Source: Gammaproteobacteria bacterium (GTDB lineage: Bacteria; Pseudomonadota; Gammaproteobacteria; Poriferisulfidales; Poriferisulfidaceae). From it: a stretch of 7,588 bases of DNA. Under the pieces are notes generated by a model. It ran no database searches. It was not told the DNA's origin and worked only from the letters and a program-made list of their open reading frames with translations. A program made the translations under genes and the position numbers. The stretch is taken from positions 1 to 7,588 of the forward strand of contig RKRZ01000084.1 of assembly GCA_007571105.1 (NCBI GenBank). The letters run 5' to 3'. Each line of letters opens with the position of its first letter. The stretch's first letter is position 1. Below are positions 1 through 6,956 of this stretch, piece after piece.

Positions 1-338
1 AGCCCATGCAATATTGCGGCAGCGTCCGAACTGCCTCCGCCCAATCCTCCACCCCAAGGGATGCGCTTGTTCAGGAACATTTCAACACCACAGCCTTCCG
101 GGTGACACGCCATCGCCAATCGCGCTGCGCGCACACACAAATTCTCTTCAACTTCCAATCGTCCCTGCGTGTCATCGGCGTAGACCACCTCGCGGTCCGA
201 ACGCGCCTCCAAAGTCAGCGCATCAGCCCAGTCAATCAATTGGCACAAACTCTGGATTTCGTGATAGCCATCCTCACGCCGCGCTGTAATGTGCAGCATC
301 AAATTGAGTTTGGCGGGAGCGTGAAGTTCCATGCTCAT
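1..338 (-). CDS. ispE: 4-diphosphocytidyl-2-C-methyl-D-erythritol kinase, N-terminal part (cut by window edge)
   Basis: IspE is the cytosolic GHMP-family kinase that phosphorylates CDP-methylerythritol in the MEP route to isoprenoids. About 112 residues are visible. The N-terminus carries the family's PAKLNL stretch (residues 8-13) followed by LHITARREDGYHEIQ, a typical IspE opening. Near the cut edge is the glycine-rich ATP-binding motif, with P94, the GGGLGGGSSD core and A106-A108. The C-terminal half lies outside the window; the family is usually about 280 residues long. Two in-frame ATGs are possible. The one at 338 overlaps the lolB stop as ATGA and has a GGA seven bases upstream. The one at 332 has a GGA six bases upstream. 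I chose 338 because of the translational-coupling overlap, but 332 is nearly as good. It is the third gene of the leftward operon after the TPR gene and lolB, matching the common lolB-ispE order. Confidence 0.95.
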   Translation of the reverse strand, partial: MSMELHAPAKLNLMLHITARREDGYHEIQSLCQLIDWADALTLEARSDREVVYADDTQGRLEVEENLCVRAARLAMACHPEGCGVEMFLNKRIPWGGGLGGGSSDAAAILHG

Positions 339-934
339 TCCCGAGTCCACTGGATCACCGCCAGTACACCGCGCAATGAATCCCGCTGAAACCGGAGACG
401 TTCCGGGAGGGGCGGCTCATCACAGCACCCGTATTCCTCGTACTCCACTTCCCAACTGCCTTGTTCAATGCGACGGGCGCGGGCCTGCGCGTCGTATTCA
501 AGCCGCGCTTCTTCGGACAACGGCAGTCCCCGCGCCAATCGCGCCAAGTCTGCAAGCGGCAATTCCACTCCCAAATGCTCCCGCATCAATGGCGCAAGCG
601 CACCGGTGTATTCCTGCCCGTCCTTCTGCAGCATCACTTCGTCGGCTTCCCAATCCCCGATCAGACGCATGGCTCCTGCCCCAAATGGCCCGCGTAGCGC
701 CACGTCAAATGCGCTGCCGTGCTGGCGCCAGATTACCGAGCCCTCCAATTGCCCCTCGCTCCACATGACACCGAAACGCCCACGCAACCCCCACTGCTCC
801 ATGGCTTCCACCTGGGCAACATGACGTTGCCATTGGGCCTGCAATTGTTGCGCATCCGGAAGTTCAGGAGTCGGCAACGGGGCGCAGGCACCGAGCAACA
901 GAGCCAGCCACAAAATGCCCAACTGCCGCGTCAT
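335..934 (-). CDS. lolB: Outer-membrane lipoprotein receptor LolB
   Basis: LolB is the outer-membrane lipoprotein that accepts other lipoproteins from the periplasmic carrier LolA and inserts them into the outer membrane. The 199-residue product starts with a short lipoprotein signal peptide ending in the lipobox LGAC, with Cys17 as the lipidated residue. Ala18 at +2 is compatible with outer-membrane sorting. The body matches the family: W35, LRGRFGV (50-56), SVIW (66-69), a RGPFGAGAMRLIGD stretch (81-94) that corresponds to the exposed hydrophobic loop region, a GLP near 136-138, WEVEYEEY (161-168) and LP at 176-177. Length is typical (E. coli LolB is about 207). Two oddities: the conserved Trp before the GLP motif is replaced by Leu133, and there is a vicinal Cys170-Cys171 pair. 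The start ATG overlaps the TGA of the upstream TPR gene by four bases and lacks a clear Shine-Dalgarno, so translation is probably coupled. Confidence 0.95.
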   Translation of the reverse strand: MTRQLGILWLALLLGACAPLPTPELPDAQQLQAQWQRHVAQVEAMEQWGLRGRFGVMWSEGQLEGSVIWRQHGSAFDVALRGPFGAGAMRLIGDWEADEVMLQKDGQEYTGALAPLMREHLGVELPLADLARLARGLPLSEEARLEYDAQARARRIEQGSWEVEYEEYGCCDEPPLPERLRFQRDSLRGVLAVIQWTRE

Positions 935-2733
935 AAGGGGAACCGTCGGGCGACACGCTCCAGAAACTCATTATCCGGGTCCTGCTCCACCGCACTCTGG
1001 TACAAACGGCGCGCTTCCTCGTGCCGGCCCAATTTCCACAGAACCTCAACCAGATGCGCGGTAATCTCAGCCTCCGGCATCATCGTCTGCGCCCGACGCA
1101 AAAAGCTTTCGGCACGCACCAGATCCCCCAAGCGGTAATAGGCCCATCCCATGCTGTCGAGTATTGCCGCATCCTCAGGGAGCTGCTCGTGAGCGCGCTG
1201 GATGTAGGCCATGCCCTCCTCCAGATTGATGCCATGGTCCACCCAGGTATAACCCAGCGCATTCAGAGCCCGAGCATGATCCGGGTCTTTTGCCAAGACT
1301 TTGCGTAAATCAGCTTCCAACTGACTCAGTCGCCCCAATCGCTCGGCATGCAAAGCGCGGCTGTACAGCAACATGTCATTCTGGGGATAACGCTCCAGAG
1401 CCTCACTCAACAACGCATAGCCGGCCGCATGTTCGCTGTTGCCGTAGAGCATGTCCGCCTCGGCAACATACAGATACACCACGCTCTCGTCCTCCACGCT
1501 GAGCGCCCGGCTCACCTGTAGATGCATCCGTGCGTGCTCCACCTGCCCCTCAGTCCATAGCAACTCGCCGATTCGGGCGCGGGATTTGTGGAAATATCGA
1601 TCTTCCCCCACATAGTCGCCTTCCTCGACCTGGTAGTAGTAATCAATCGCCCCCTGAATATCGCCGTCATGCTCCGCCAGAACGCCCAGAAAATAGGAAC
1701 TGACCGAATGATTGAACGAGGTCGGCCGCGAGGCCACCAGAGAACGGGGATTGTGGCGCAACTTCAGAAAAGCACGACGCGCCTGCTCCCAATCTTCCAC
1801 CGCCATTGCCAAAACCCCGCGCTTCGCCTGCAGGCTCGGGTTGTCCGGGTCCTGGCGGACTAATGGCAACAACGCTTCCAGCGCTTCTTCAGCCCGGTCG
1901 TTCCCGCTCAACAAATTGACCAGCAACTGGCGCAAACCATATGGATTTTCTGTCTGCAGCATCAAGGCGCGCCGCAAGGTTCGGACGGCTTCATCATCGC
2001 GCTCCAGCGCTTGCAGAACCTCCACCTTGAGAGCAATGGACCGCGCCCAATGGCCGCGCAGTTGCAAAGTATCGTTGATGGCAATCAGCGCTTCCTCCAG
2101 CAATCCTTCCTCCTTGGCCGCAAGCGCGCGATGCAAGTGGGCATGCGGATCATCCGGATAGACCTTCAACAGCGCGCGAAATACCTTCAGCCGATGGGGG
2201 CGGGCCGCTTCGATGGACAGAGAATTGGCCACTGCGACCATGCTCAGCCCCTGCGCCGTACGGCCCATTTCTATAGCCTTCTCATAAGCCGCAACGGCTC
2301 CCTCAATTCTCCCCTGCGCTGCATAAATCGACCCCAATACGCGCCAGGGCCGCGGGTCTTCCGGAATCAACTCACGCCAGCGCGCAATCGCCTGCTCCGC
2401 ACGCGCAAAATCATTCATCCACAGCGCAATTTCAACCGCACGATGGGCAATGTCCGGATCTTGCGTCTGCTTGGCCGCTTGATGGTAATGTTTGAAGGCC
2501 TGCGACAACTCGCCGCGATAGCCATACATTTCGCCCTGCAACAATTCGTACACCAGCTCCGCCAGCGGATCTTCCGGCGCGCCCGACACCTCCAGAGACT
2601 CCATTGCGGGCTGACATCCAACCCCCAACAGCAAGACAACGGGCCATAATCGCCTGCGGAAATGGCAACAGAACGCTGTAAAACCCGCAGCGCAAGGTTG
2701 ATCTTGGCGTAAAATTAAAGGCACAGTCGCCAT
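931..2733 (-). CDS. TPR-repeat lipoprotein upstream of lolB
   Basis: From the ATG at 2733 this is a 600-residue protein made almost entirely of tetratricopeptide repeats. Examples are the PWRVLGSIYAAQGRIEGAVAAY unit in the N-terminal third and the C-terminal block from about residue 489 (NALGYTW..., then DSMGWAYYRLG at about 526-536, then LGRHEEARRLYQSAVEQDPDN). The GYT...DSMGWAYYRLG signature is typical of the large TPR proteins found next to lolB in Pseudomonas-like genomes. A hydrophobic segment VVLLLGVGC ends at Cys40, which fits a relaxed lipobox; Gln41 at +2 suggests the outer membrane. TPR arrays mediate protein-protein contacts, and the partner is unknown. The 25 or so residues before the RRRLWP of the signal peptide are unusually long, and no strong ribosome-binding site precedes the ATG, so the start may be wrong; a GTG at 2724 is the only other nearby candidate. 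The reading frame stays open upstream to 2898, but that stretch is antisense to hemA. First gene of the TPR-lolB-ispE operon. Confidence 0.88.
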   Translation of the reverse strand: MATVPLILRQDQPCAAGFTAFCCHFRRRLWPVVLLLGVGCQPAMESLEVSGAPEDPLAELVYELLQGEMYGYRGELSQAFKHYHQAAKQTQDPDIAHRAVEIALWMNDFARAEQAIARWRELIPEDPRPWRVLGSIYAAQGRIEGAVAAYEKAIEMGRTAQGLSMVAVANSLSIEAARPHRLKVFRALLKVYPDDPHAHLHRALAAKEEGLLEEALIAINDTLQLRGHWARSIALKVEVLQALERDDEAVRTLRRALMLQTENPYGLRQLLVNLLSGNDRAEEALEALLPLVRQDPDNPSLQAKRGVLAMAVEDWEQARRAFLKLRHNPRSLVASRPTSFNHSVSSYFLGVLAEHDGDIQGAIDYYYQVEEGDYVGEDRYFHKSRARIGELLWTEGQVEHARMHLQVSRALSVEDESVVYLYVAEADMLYGNSEHAAGYALLSEALERYPQNDMLLYSRALHAERLGRLSQLEADLRKVLAKDPDHARALNALGYTWVDHGINLEEGMAYIQRAHEQLPEDAAILDSMGWAYYRLGDLVRAESFLRRAQTMMPEAEITAHLVEVLWKLGRHEEARRLYQSAVEQDPDNEFLERVARRFPL

Positions 2734-2738
2734 TTTAC
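2709..2738. promoter_or_regulatory. Divergent promoter region with a GTAAAAT/ATTTTAC dyad
   Basis: The region between the TPR start (2733) and the hemA start (2789) must hold the promoters for both operons. It contains a perfect 7-base inverted repeat, GTAAAAT at 2709-2715 and ATTTTAC at 2732-2738, separated by 16 bases. Each arm contains TAAAAT on its own strand, a fair -10 match. I could not find a convincing -35 at 16-18 bases for either one. The right arm overlaps the annotated TPR start codon. TTGGCA at 2739-2744 is a good -35 look-alike, but the nearest -10-like CATAAA is 20 bases away. The dyad is seen directly; its role as promoter or operator is inference. Confidence 0.3.
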
Positions 2739-2788
2739 TTGGCAAGCAAAACAGGCGGCTCACCCATAAACTTCCCATACGTTTGCTT

Positions 2789-4057
2789 ATGGCCCTTGCC
2801 ATCCTCGGGATCAACCACCGCACCGCGCAACTGGAGTTGCGCGAAAAAATCGCGTTCACGCCGGATTCGCTGCACGCCGCGCTGCAGGAATTGAACACGC
2901 TGCCTCAGGTCGAGGAAGCCATGATTCTGTCCACCTGCAACCGCACCGAATTGTATTTCAGCCTCACACAGGGAGCCGATGTCGAGGCGGTGCTCGACTG
3001 GCTGTGCCAGTGGCATCGCGTAGATCGCGATCAATTGCGCGACTCGCTGTATTTGCGCACGGACCAAGATGCCATCCGCCATGCCATCGAAGTCGCAAGC
3101 GGACTTGACTCTATGGTACTCGGCGAGACCGAAATTCTGGGCCAATTCAAGCAAGCCTCGCGCGATGCCGATGCAGCCGGTACCCTGGGCAGCAAATTGC
3201 ACGGCCTCACGCAACAGGTCTTCTCCACCGCCAAAGAGGTTCGCACCAATACGGAAATCAGCCGCAATCCGGTATCGCTGGCGCATGTCGCCATTTCCCT
3301 GACCCAGCAGTTCTTTGATCGGCTGGAAGATCGACGAGCATTAGTCATCGGTGCCGGCGAGACCGCTCGACTGGTCGCGCGCTATCTGCATGACCGGCAC
3401 ATCGGCCACCTCACCATTGCCAACCGTCGTCTGGAGCGCGCGCAAAGCCTGGCGAACGAATTGCTGGCGCACGCCATTCCCATCTCGCATATCGAACAGG
3501 CGCTGAAAGACGCCGACATCGTAATCAGCAGCACCAACAGCCCCCTGCCGGTGCTGGGCAAGGGGCTGGTCGAAGACGTCATTCAACACCGCAAACACCG
3601 GCCCATCTACATGGTGGATCTGGCCGTCCCGCGCGACATCGAGCCGCAAATCGGCAATCTGCCGGACGTGTATCTGTACACGCTGGATGACCTGCGGCGC
3701 GTCGTTGAGGAAAACCTGAAATCTCGCGAGCGCGCCCGCGAGGAAGCCAGCGCGATCATTGATCGCCAGATCGAAGCCAGCATACGACGAGAAAAGAGCG
3801 AGTCCGCTTTCAGCCTGATCCGCAACTATCGAAAACAGGCGCAGGAACGGCGCGACGAGACTCTGATGCAGGCGAAGAAACGGCTGGCGCAGGGGCAAAC
3901 CCCGGAAGAGGTGCTGGACTGGTTGAGCCACACCCTGTGCAACCGCCTCACGCACACGCCCACGCAAGTGCTGAGCGAGGCCGGCCAGGATGAAGATGAG
4001 ATTCTGTTGCGCTCCATGCGCCGCCTGCTGAAGCTCGACGATTCTCCGGAGTCATGA
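2789..4057 (+). CDS. hemA: Glutamyl-tRNA reductase
   Basis: HemA reduces glutamyl-tRNA(Glu) with NADPH to glutamate-1-semialdehyde, the first committed step of the C5 route to heme and other tetrapyrroles. The 422-residue product opens with MALAILGINHRTA and has the catalytic cysteine in STCNRTE at Cys50, the same number as in E. coli, which supports the ATG at 2789. Further hallmarks are GLDSMVLGETEILGQ (about 108-122), the NADPH-binding IGAGETA (G188-T192 core), ANRRLERAQ, ISSTNSPLP, the VDLAVPRDIEP stretch, and a helical C-terminal dimerisation region. An in-frame TTG six bases upstream (2783) would add two residues. No Shine-Dalgarno precedes either start, so initiation may be weak or regulated. 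The gene heads the rightward operon, diverges from the TPR gene, and its TGA overlaps the prfA ATG by four bases. Confidence 0.97.
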   Translation: MALAILGINHRTAQLELREKIAFTPDSLHAALQELNTLPQVEEAMILSTCNRTELYFSLTQGADVEAVLDWLCQWHRVDRDQLRDSLYLRTDQDAIRHAIEVASGLDSMVLGETEILGQFKQASRDADAAGTLGSKLHGLTQQVFSTAKEVRTNTEISRNPVSLAHVAISLTQQFFDRLEDRRALVIGAGETARLVARYLHDRHIGHLTIANRRLERAQSLANELLAHAIPISHIEQALKDADIVISSTNSPLPVLGKGLVEDVIQHRKHRPIYMVDLAVPRDIEPQIGNLPDVYLYTLDDLRRVVEENLKSRERAREEASAIIDRQIEASIRREKSESAFSLIRNYRKQAQERRDETLMQAKKRLAQGQTPEEVLDWLSHTLCNRLTHTPTQVLSEAGQDEDEILLRSMRRLLKLDDSPES

Positions 4058-5151
4058 AAGACACCCTGCGGGACCGCCTGGAGAGTCTGGTCGCGCGGCA
4101 TACCCAACTCCAGCGGGAACTGTCCCATCCCGATGCGGCCGCCGATCGCGAGCGCTATCGGGAATCCATGAGCGAACTGGCCAGATTGGCGCCCATTGCC
4201 GAATGCTACGAGAAGCACTGCCATTGCGAACAGGAACTCGAAGCGCTTGGAGACATGCGCCCGGAGGAGACCCCTGATGCGGAATGGCGCACTCTGGTCG
4301 GCGAGGAGCGCGAACAATTGACCCAGAGGATCCAAGCCCTGGAGACAGAGCTCAAGGGTTTGCTGATGGTGCCGGATCCTTACGATTCGCGCAACGTGTT
4401 TCTGGAGATCCGCGCTGGTACCGGGGGCGAGGAAGCCGCCTTGTTTGCTGCAGACCTCTACCGAATGTACGCCCGCTACGCCGAGCGTCAGAACTGGTCT
4501 CTGGAATTGCTAAGTGCCCATGAAAGCGAGCAGGGAGGATTTCGCGAAGTCGTCACGCGCATTCAGGGCAAGGACGCCTATGCGCATCTGAAATTTGAGT
4601 CTGGCACCCACCGGGTGCAACGGATTCCGAAAACGGAATCGCAAGGCCGCATCCATACTTCGGCGGCCACCGTCGCCGTGCTGCCTGAGGCGCAGGCTGC
4701 GGTTGAGTTGGAGATTCCTGCAGAAGACTTGCGCATCGACCGCTTCCGCGCCTCCGGCGCCGGAGGCCAGCACCTCAATAAAACCGACTCTGCCGTGCGC
4801 ATCACGCATCTGCCGACCGGACTATCCATTGAGTGCCAAAACGAACGCTCTCAACACCGCAACAAGGAACAGGCCCTGTCGCTGTTGCGCGCACTGCTAC
4901 TGGATCAGGAACGCCAGCGCCGCACTGAAGAAGAATCTAGCCGACGCCGTGCACTGGTCGGCAGTGGGGACCGTTCCGAACGCATCCGCACCTACAATTT
5001 CCCGCAAAGCCGACTCACCGATCACCGCATCGGGCTGACGGTGTATTCCCTCCAGGAAGTTCTTGAAGGAGAATTGGAAGAGATCATCGAACCCTTGCGC
5101 CACGAATTCCGCAGCGAAAGCCTGCAGGAAACCTCCGAAGACCTTGCCTGA
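4054..5151 (+). CDS. prfA: Peptide chain release factor 1
   Basis: RF1 recognises UAA and UAG in the ribosomal A site and triggers hydrolysis of peptidyl-tRNA. The 365-residue product is close to the E. coli length of 360. It shows a helical N-terminal domain (about 1-105), the EIRAGTGGEEAALFAADLYRMY block, the codon-recognition PxT tripeptide as P192-K193-T194 in RIPKTESQGRIH, and the catalytic G237-G238-Q239 in SGAGGQHLNKTDSAVR. The PxT motif and absence of an SPF motif identify it as RF1 rather than RF2. Gln239 is the expected target of PrmC, encoded next door. A GGAG lies two bases before the ATG, too close to be an ideal ribosome-binding site, so translation is probably coupled to hemA through the ATGA overlap. 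The gene itself ends in TGA, which RF1 does not read. Confidence 0.98.
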   Translation: MKDTLRDRLESLVARHTQLQRELSHPDAAADRERYRESMSELARLAPIAECYEKHCHCEQELEALGDMRPEETPDAEWRTLVGEEREQLTQRIQALETELKGLLMVPDPYDSRNVFLEIRAGTGGEEAALFAADLYRMYARYAERQNWSLELLSAHESEQGGFREVVTRIQGKDAYAHLKFESGTHRVQRIPKTESQGRIHTSAATVAVLPEAQAAVELEIPAEDLRIDRFRASGAGGQHLNKTDSAVRITHLPTGLSIECQNERSQHRNKEQALSLLRALLLDQERQRRTEEESSRRRALVGSGDRSERIRTYNFPQSRLTDHRIGLTVYSLQEVLEGELEEIIEPLRHEFRSESLQETSEDLA

Positions 5152-5983
5152 AAACACGACTCTGCGCGACGCCTTGCAGGCTGCGCACAAGGACCTGAAA
5201 CCCTGCAGCGACACGCCCCAAGTGGATGCCGAGTGGCTCTGGGGTCATGCGCTTGGACGTTCCCGAGCCTGGATGGCCGCACATCCGGAGTGGCAGCTCA
5301 CACAGGAGCAACGAGCGCGCGGAAATTATTTGATTCGCCAACGCCAACATGGCTACAGCGTCGCCCATTTATGTGGACGGGCCGAATTCCTGGACTTCTG
5401 CTTGCGCCTGAACCAGCATGTGTTGGCGCCCCGGCCGGAGACCGAGACTTTGGTTGCCAAAGCGCTAAGCGCACTCCCGCCGCGCGCACGCATTCTGGAG
5501 TGGGGAACCGGCAGCGGCGCTCTGGCCCTGGCTATTGCTCGTGCTCGGCCAGATTGCCGGATTACGGCGCTGGATTGCTCGCGCACGGCACTGAATCTTG
5601 CTCGCCGCAACGCGCTGGCTTTGCGGATACGAAACCTACACCTCGTCCATGCCGACTGGAGAAAGATCTGGCCGCAGGGCCGCTTCGACCTGATTCTGGC
5701 CAACCCTCCCTACATCGCTCCCCACGACGAACACCTGCAGGGGCCAGGAGTGTGTCGCGAACCCCGACATGCCTTGATTGCTGCCCAGAAAGGAACTGAA
5801 GCATTTCGCATCCTTGCTCGGCGCGGGCGCCAGCACGCACGCCAAGGAGGACGACTGGTCATGGAACACGGCAACACTCAAGGCGCCGTATGCCGGCGCA
5901 TCGTCCAGCGAGCCGGGTGGGGCCGGGCACAGACTCTGCCGGATCTTTCTGCGCAACCTCGAATTACGTGCGCCCGGCGATAG
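5144..5983 (+). CDS. prmC: Release factor glutamine methyltransferase
   Basis: PrmC uses S-adenosylmethionine to N5-methylate the glutamine of the GGQ motif in release factors, raising their activity. From a TTG at 5144 the product is 279 residues, against 277 in E. coli, with the family's N-terminal helical domain followed by a Rossmann methyltransferase fold. Visible motifs are APRPETE, the SAM-binding loop with GTGSG at 121-125, an Asp after strand two in ITALD, and the catalytic N187-P188-P189-Y190. EPRHALI and MEHGNTQG near the C-terminus are also typical. The SAM loop reads EWGTGSG where DLGTGSG is usual. The frame is open upstream to an ATG at 5063, but that would run 89 bases inside prfA and is unlikely. 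The TTG start overlaps the prfA stop by eight bases, so it is probably read by reinitiating ribosomes at a modest level. It ends in TAG, a codon read only by RF1. Confidence 0.95.
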   Translation: MPENTTLRDALQAAHKDLKPCSDTPQVDAEWLWGHALGRSRAWMAAHPEWQLTQEQRARGNYLIRQRQHGYSVAHLCGRAEFLDFCLRLNQHVLAPRPETETLVAKALSALPPRARILEWGTGSGALALAIARARPDCRITALDCSRTALNLARRNALALRIRNLHLVHADWRKIWPQGRFDLILANPPYIAPHDEHLQGPGVCREPRHALIAAQKGTEAFRILARRGRQHARQGGRLVMEHGNTQGAVCRRIVQRAGWGRAQTLPDLSAQPRITCARR

Positions 5984-5996
5984 CGGGTTACAATCA

Positions 5997-6518
5997 ATGC
6001 CCGCAATGGATCGAATCCCCTCGCTTCATCTGATCGGCCTGAGCCTGTGTCTGGGCGCGCTGGCTTTTGCCTATCTGTATCTGGAACGCACCCTCGGCCT
6101 TGAGCCATGTCCCTTGTGCGTTCTCGATCGCTTTCTTTTTGGCACGCTGGCCGTCGTGTTCGCTTTTGCCTGGCTGCGAAATCCGGATCGACGCGACCGC
6201 ATTGGCTACGACATCGGCGCGCTGGGATTCTGCATTGGAGGCTTGGGCGTGGCCGGGCGACACGTGTATTTGCAGCATGCGCCTGCCGAGAGCCTGGCCG
6301 AATGCGGCGCCGGGTTCTGGGACCTGATGGAACAGATCGGAATTGAGGGAGCGGTCGCCTCCGCTCTGCGCGGCGATGGCGACTGCGGAGACATTCAGTG
6401 GACTTTCCTGGGGCTGTCGATTCCGACGCTGACTTTGATTCTGTTTGCGGTGCTTTTTCTAATCACGCTCGTTGATATAATCCTGGCAATTCGCTCCAAA
6501 CCGATGCCGGGGTTCTGA
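5997..6518 (+). CDS. dsbB: Disulfide bond formation protein B
   Basis: DsbB is an inner-membrane protein that re-oxidises periplasmic DsbA and hands the electrons to quinone. The 173-residue product has four hydrophobic segments (about 8-29, 46-60, 69-87 and 142-165), the typical topology. The first periplasmic redox pair is Cys38-Pro-Leu-Cys41 followed by Arg45, the equivalent of the quinone-contacting Arg48 of E. coli. The second pair is Cys103 (AECGAGF) and Cys130 (GDGDCGDIQWTFLGLSIP), at almost the same positions as E. coli C104 and C130, so all four redox cysteines are present. I chose the ATG at 5997; a second in-frame ATG at 6006 is possible and neither has a strong ribosome-binding site. 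The frame is open upstream into prmC but that part is a shadow. It follows prmC after 13 bases and precedes the DUF4399-type gene by one base. No dsbA is in the window. Confidence 0.95.
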   Translation: MPAMDRIPSLHLIGLSLCLGALAFAYLYLERTLGLEPCPLCVLDRFLFGTLAVVFAFAWLRNPDRRDRIGYDIGALGFCIGGLGVAGRHVYLQHAPAESLAECGAGFWDLMEQIGIEGAVASALRGDGDCGDIQWTFLGLSIPTLTLILFAVLFLITLVDIILAIRSKPMPGF

Positions 6519-6519
6519 A

Positions 6520-6942
6520 ATGCGCCTGAGATCCGCCGCCTTATGGTGTTTTGCCGCAATCTCCATGCCGGCATTCGCCGAAATGCCCCGACAAGCCGCC
6601 CCTGAAGGCGCCCACGTCTATTTCATTGCCCCACAGGACGGCGCCACCGTGTCGTCTCCGATCATCATTTCGTTCGGTCTGCGCAATATGGGCGTCGCGC
6701 CTGCCGGGATTAATCAGGCCAACACCGGACACCATCATTTGCTGATTAACAACCCGGAAGTTGATTTGGGCATGCCGCTACCGACGACAGACCAGGTTCG
6801 CCATTTCGGCGGCGGTCAGACGGAAACCGAAATTGAACTTGAGCCCGGCTCCTACACACTGCAACTAGTGCTCGGCGACTACGCGCATATTCCACACGAT
6901 CCGCCCATCATATCGGAGACCATCCAAATCACGGTGGAGTAA
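6520..6942 (+). CDS. Exported DUF4399-type protein
   Basis: The 140-residue product begins with a Sec signal peptide (RLR, hydrophobic core, cleavage probably after AFA at residue 20). The mature part of about 120 residues matches my recollection of the DUF4399 family: VYFIAPQDGATV, then GHHHLLIN with His71-73, RHFGGGQTE at 94-102, PGSYTLQLVLGD, and HIPHDPPIISE near the C-terminus. These features suggest a small periplasmic beta-sandwich domain. The mature chain holds seven histidines in conserved-looking positions and no cysteine. That makes metal binding conceivable, while a disulfide-dependent fold is excluded. The function of the family is not known to me. It starts one base after the dsbB stop, so the two are almost certainly co-transcribed. 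It ends 14 bases before the convergent hemF stop. Confidence 0.85.
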   Translation: MRLRSAALWCFAAISMPAFAEMPRQAAPEGAHVYFIAPQDGATVSSPIIISFGLRNMGVAPAGINQANTGHHHLLINNPEVDLGMPLPTTDQVRHFGGGQTETEIELEPGSYTLQLVLGDYAHIPHDPPIISETIQITVE

Positions 6943-6956
6943 TTCGAGATCGCGCC

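Noticed and set aside
6..768. Several plus-strand open frames at the left end.
   Set aside because: They are antisense to ispE and lolB, which are clearly identified by conserved motifs.
2011..2649. Plus-strand open frame of 212 codons.
   Set aside because: It is entirely antisense to the TPR gene, has arginine/glutamine-rich shadow composition and no recognisable motif.
2734..2898. Open N-terminal extension of the TPR protein, 55 residues.
   Set aside because: It runs antisense through the start of hemA, does not resemble the family, and lies upstream of the signal peptide.
3341..3967. Minus-strand open frame of 208 codons, and a similar one at 2735-3286.
   Set aside because: Both are antisense to hemA and have no family features; long antisense frames are expected in GC-rich genes.
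5063..5143. Longer prmC starting at an ATG inside prfA.
   Set aside because: It would overlap prfA by 89 bases, and the added residues do not match PrmC; the TTG at 5144 gives the expected length.
5778..5996. Longer dsbB starting inside prmC.
   Set aside because: The added residues are a frame-shadow of prmC and would put a non-membrane extension ahead of the first helix; the ATG at 5997 fits the family.
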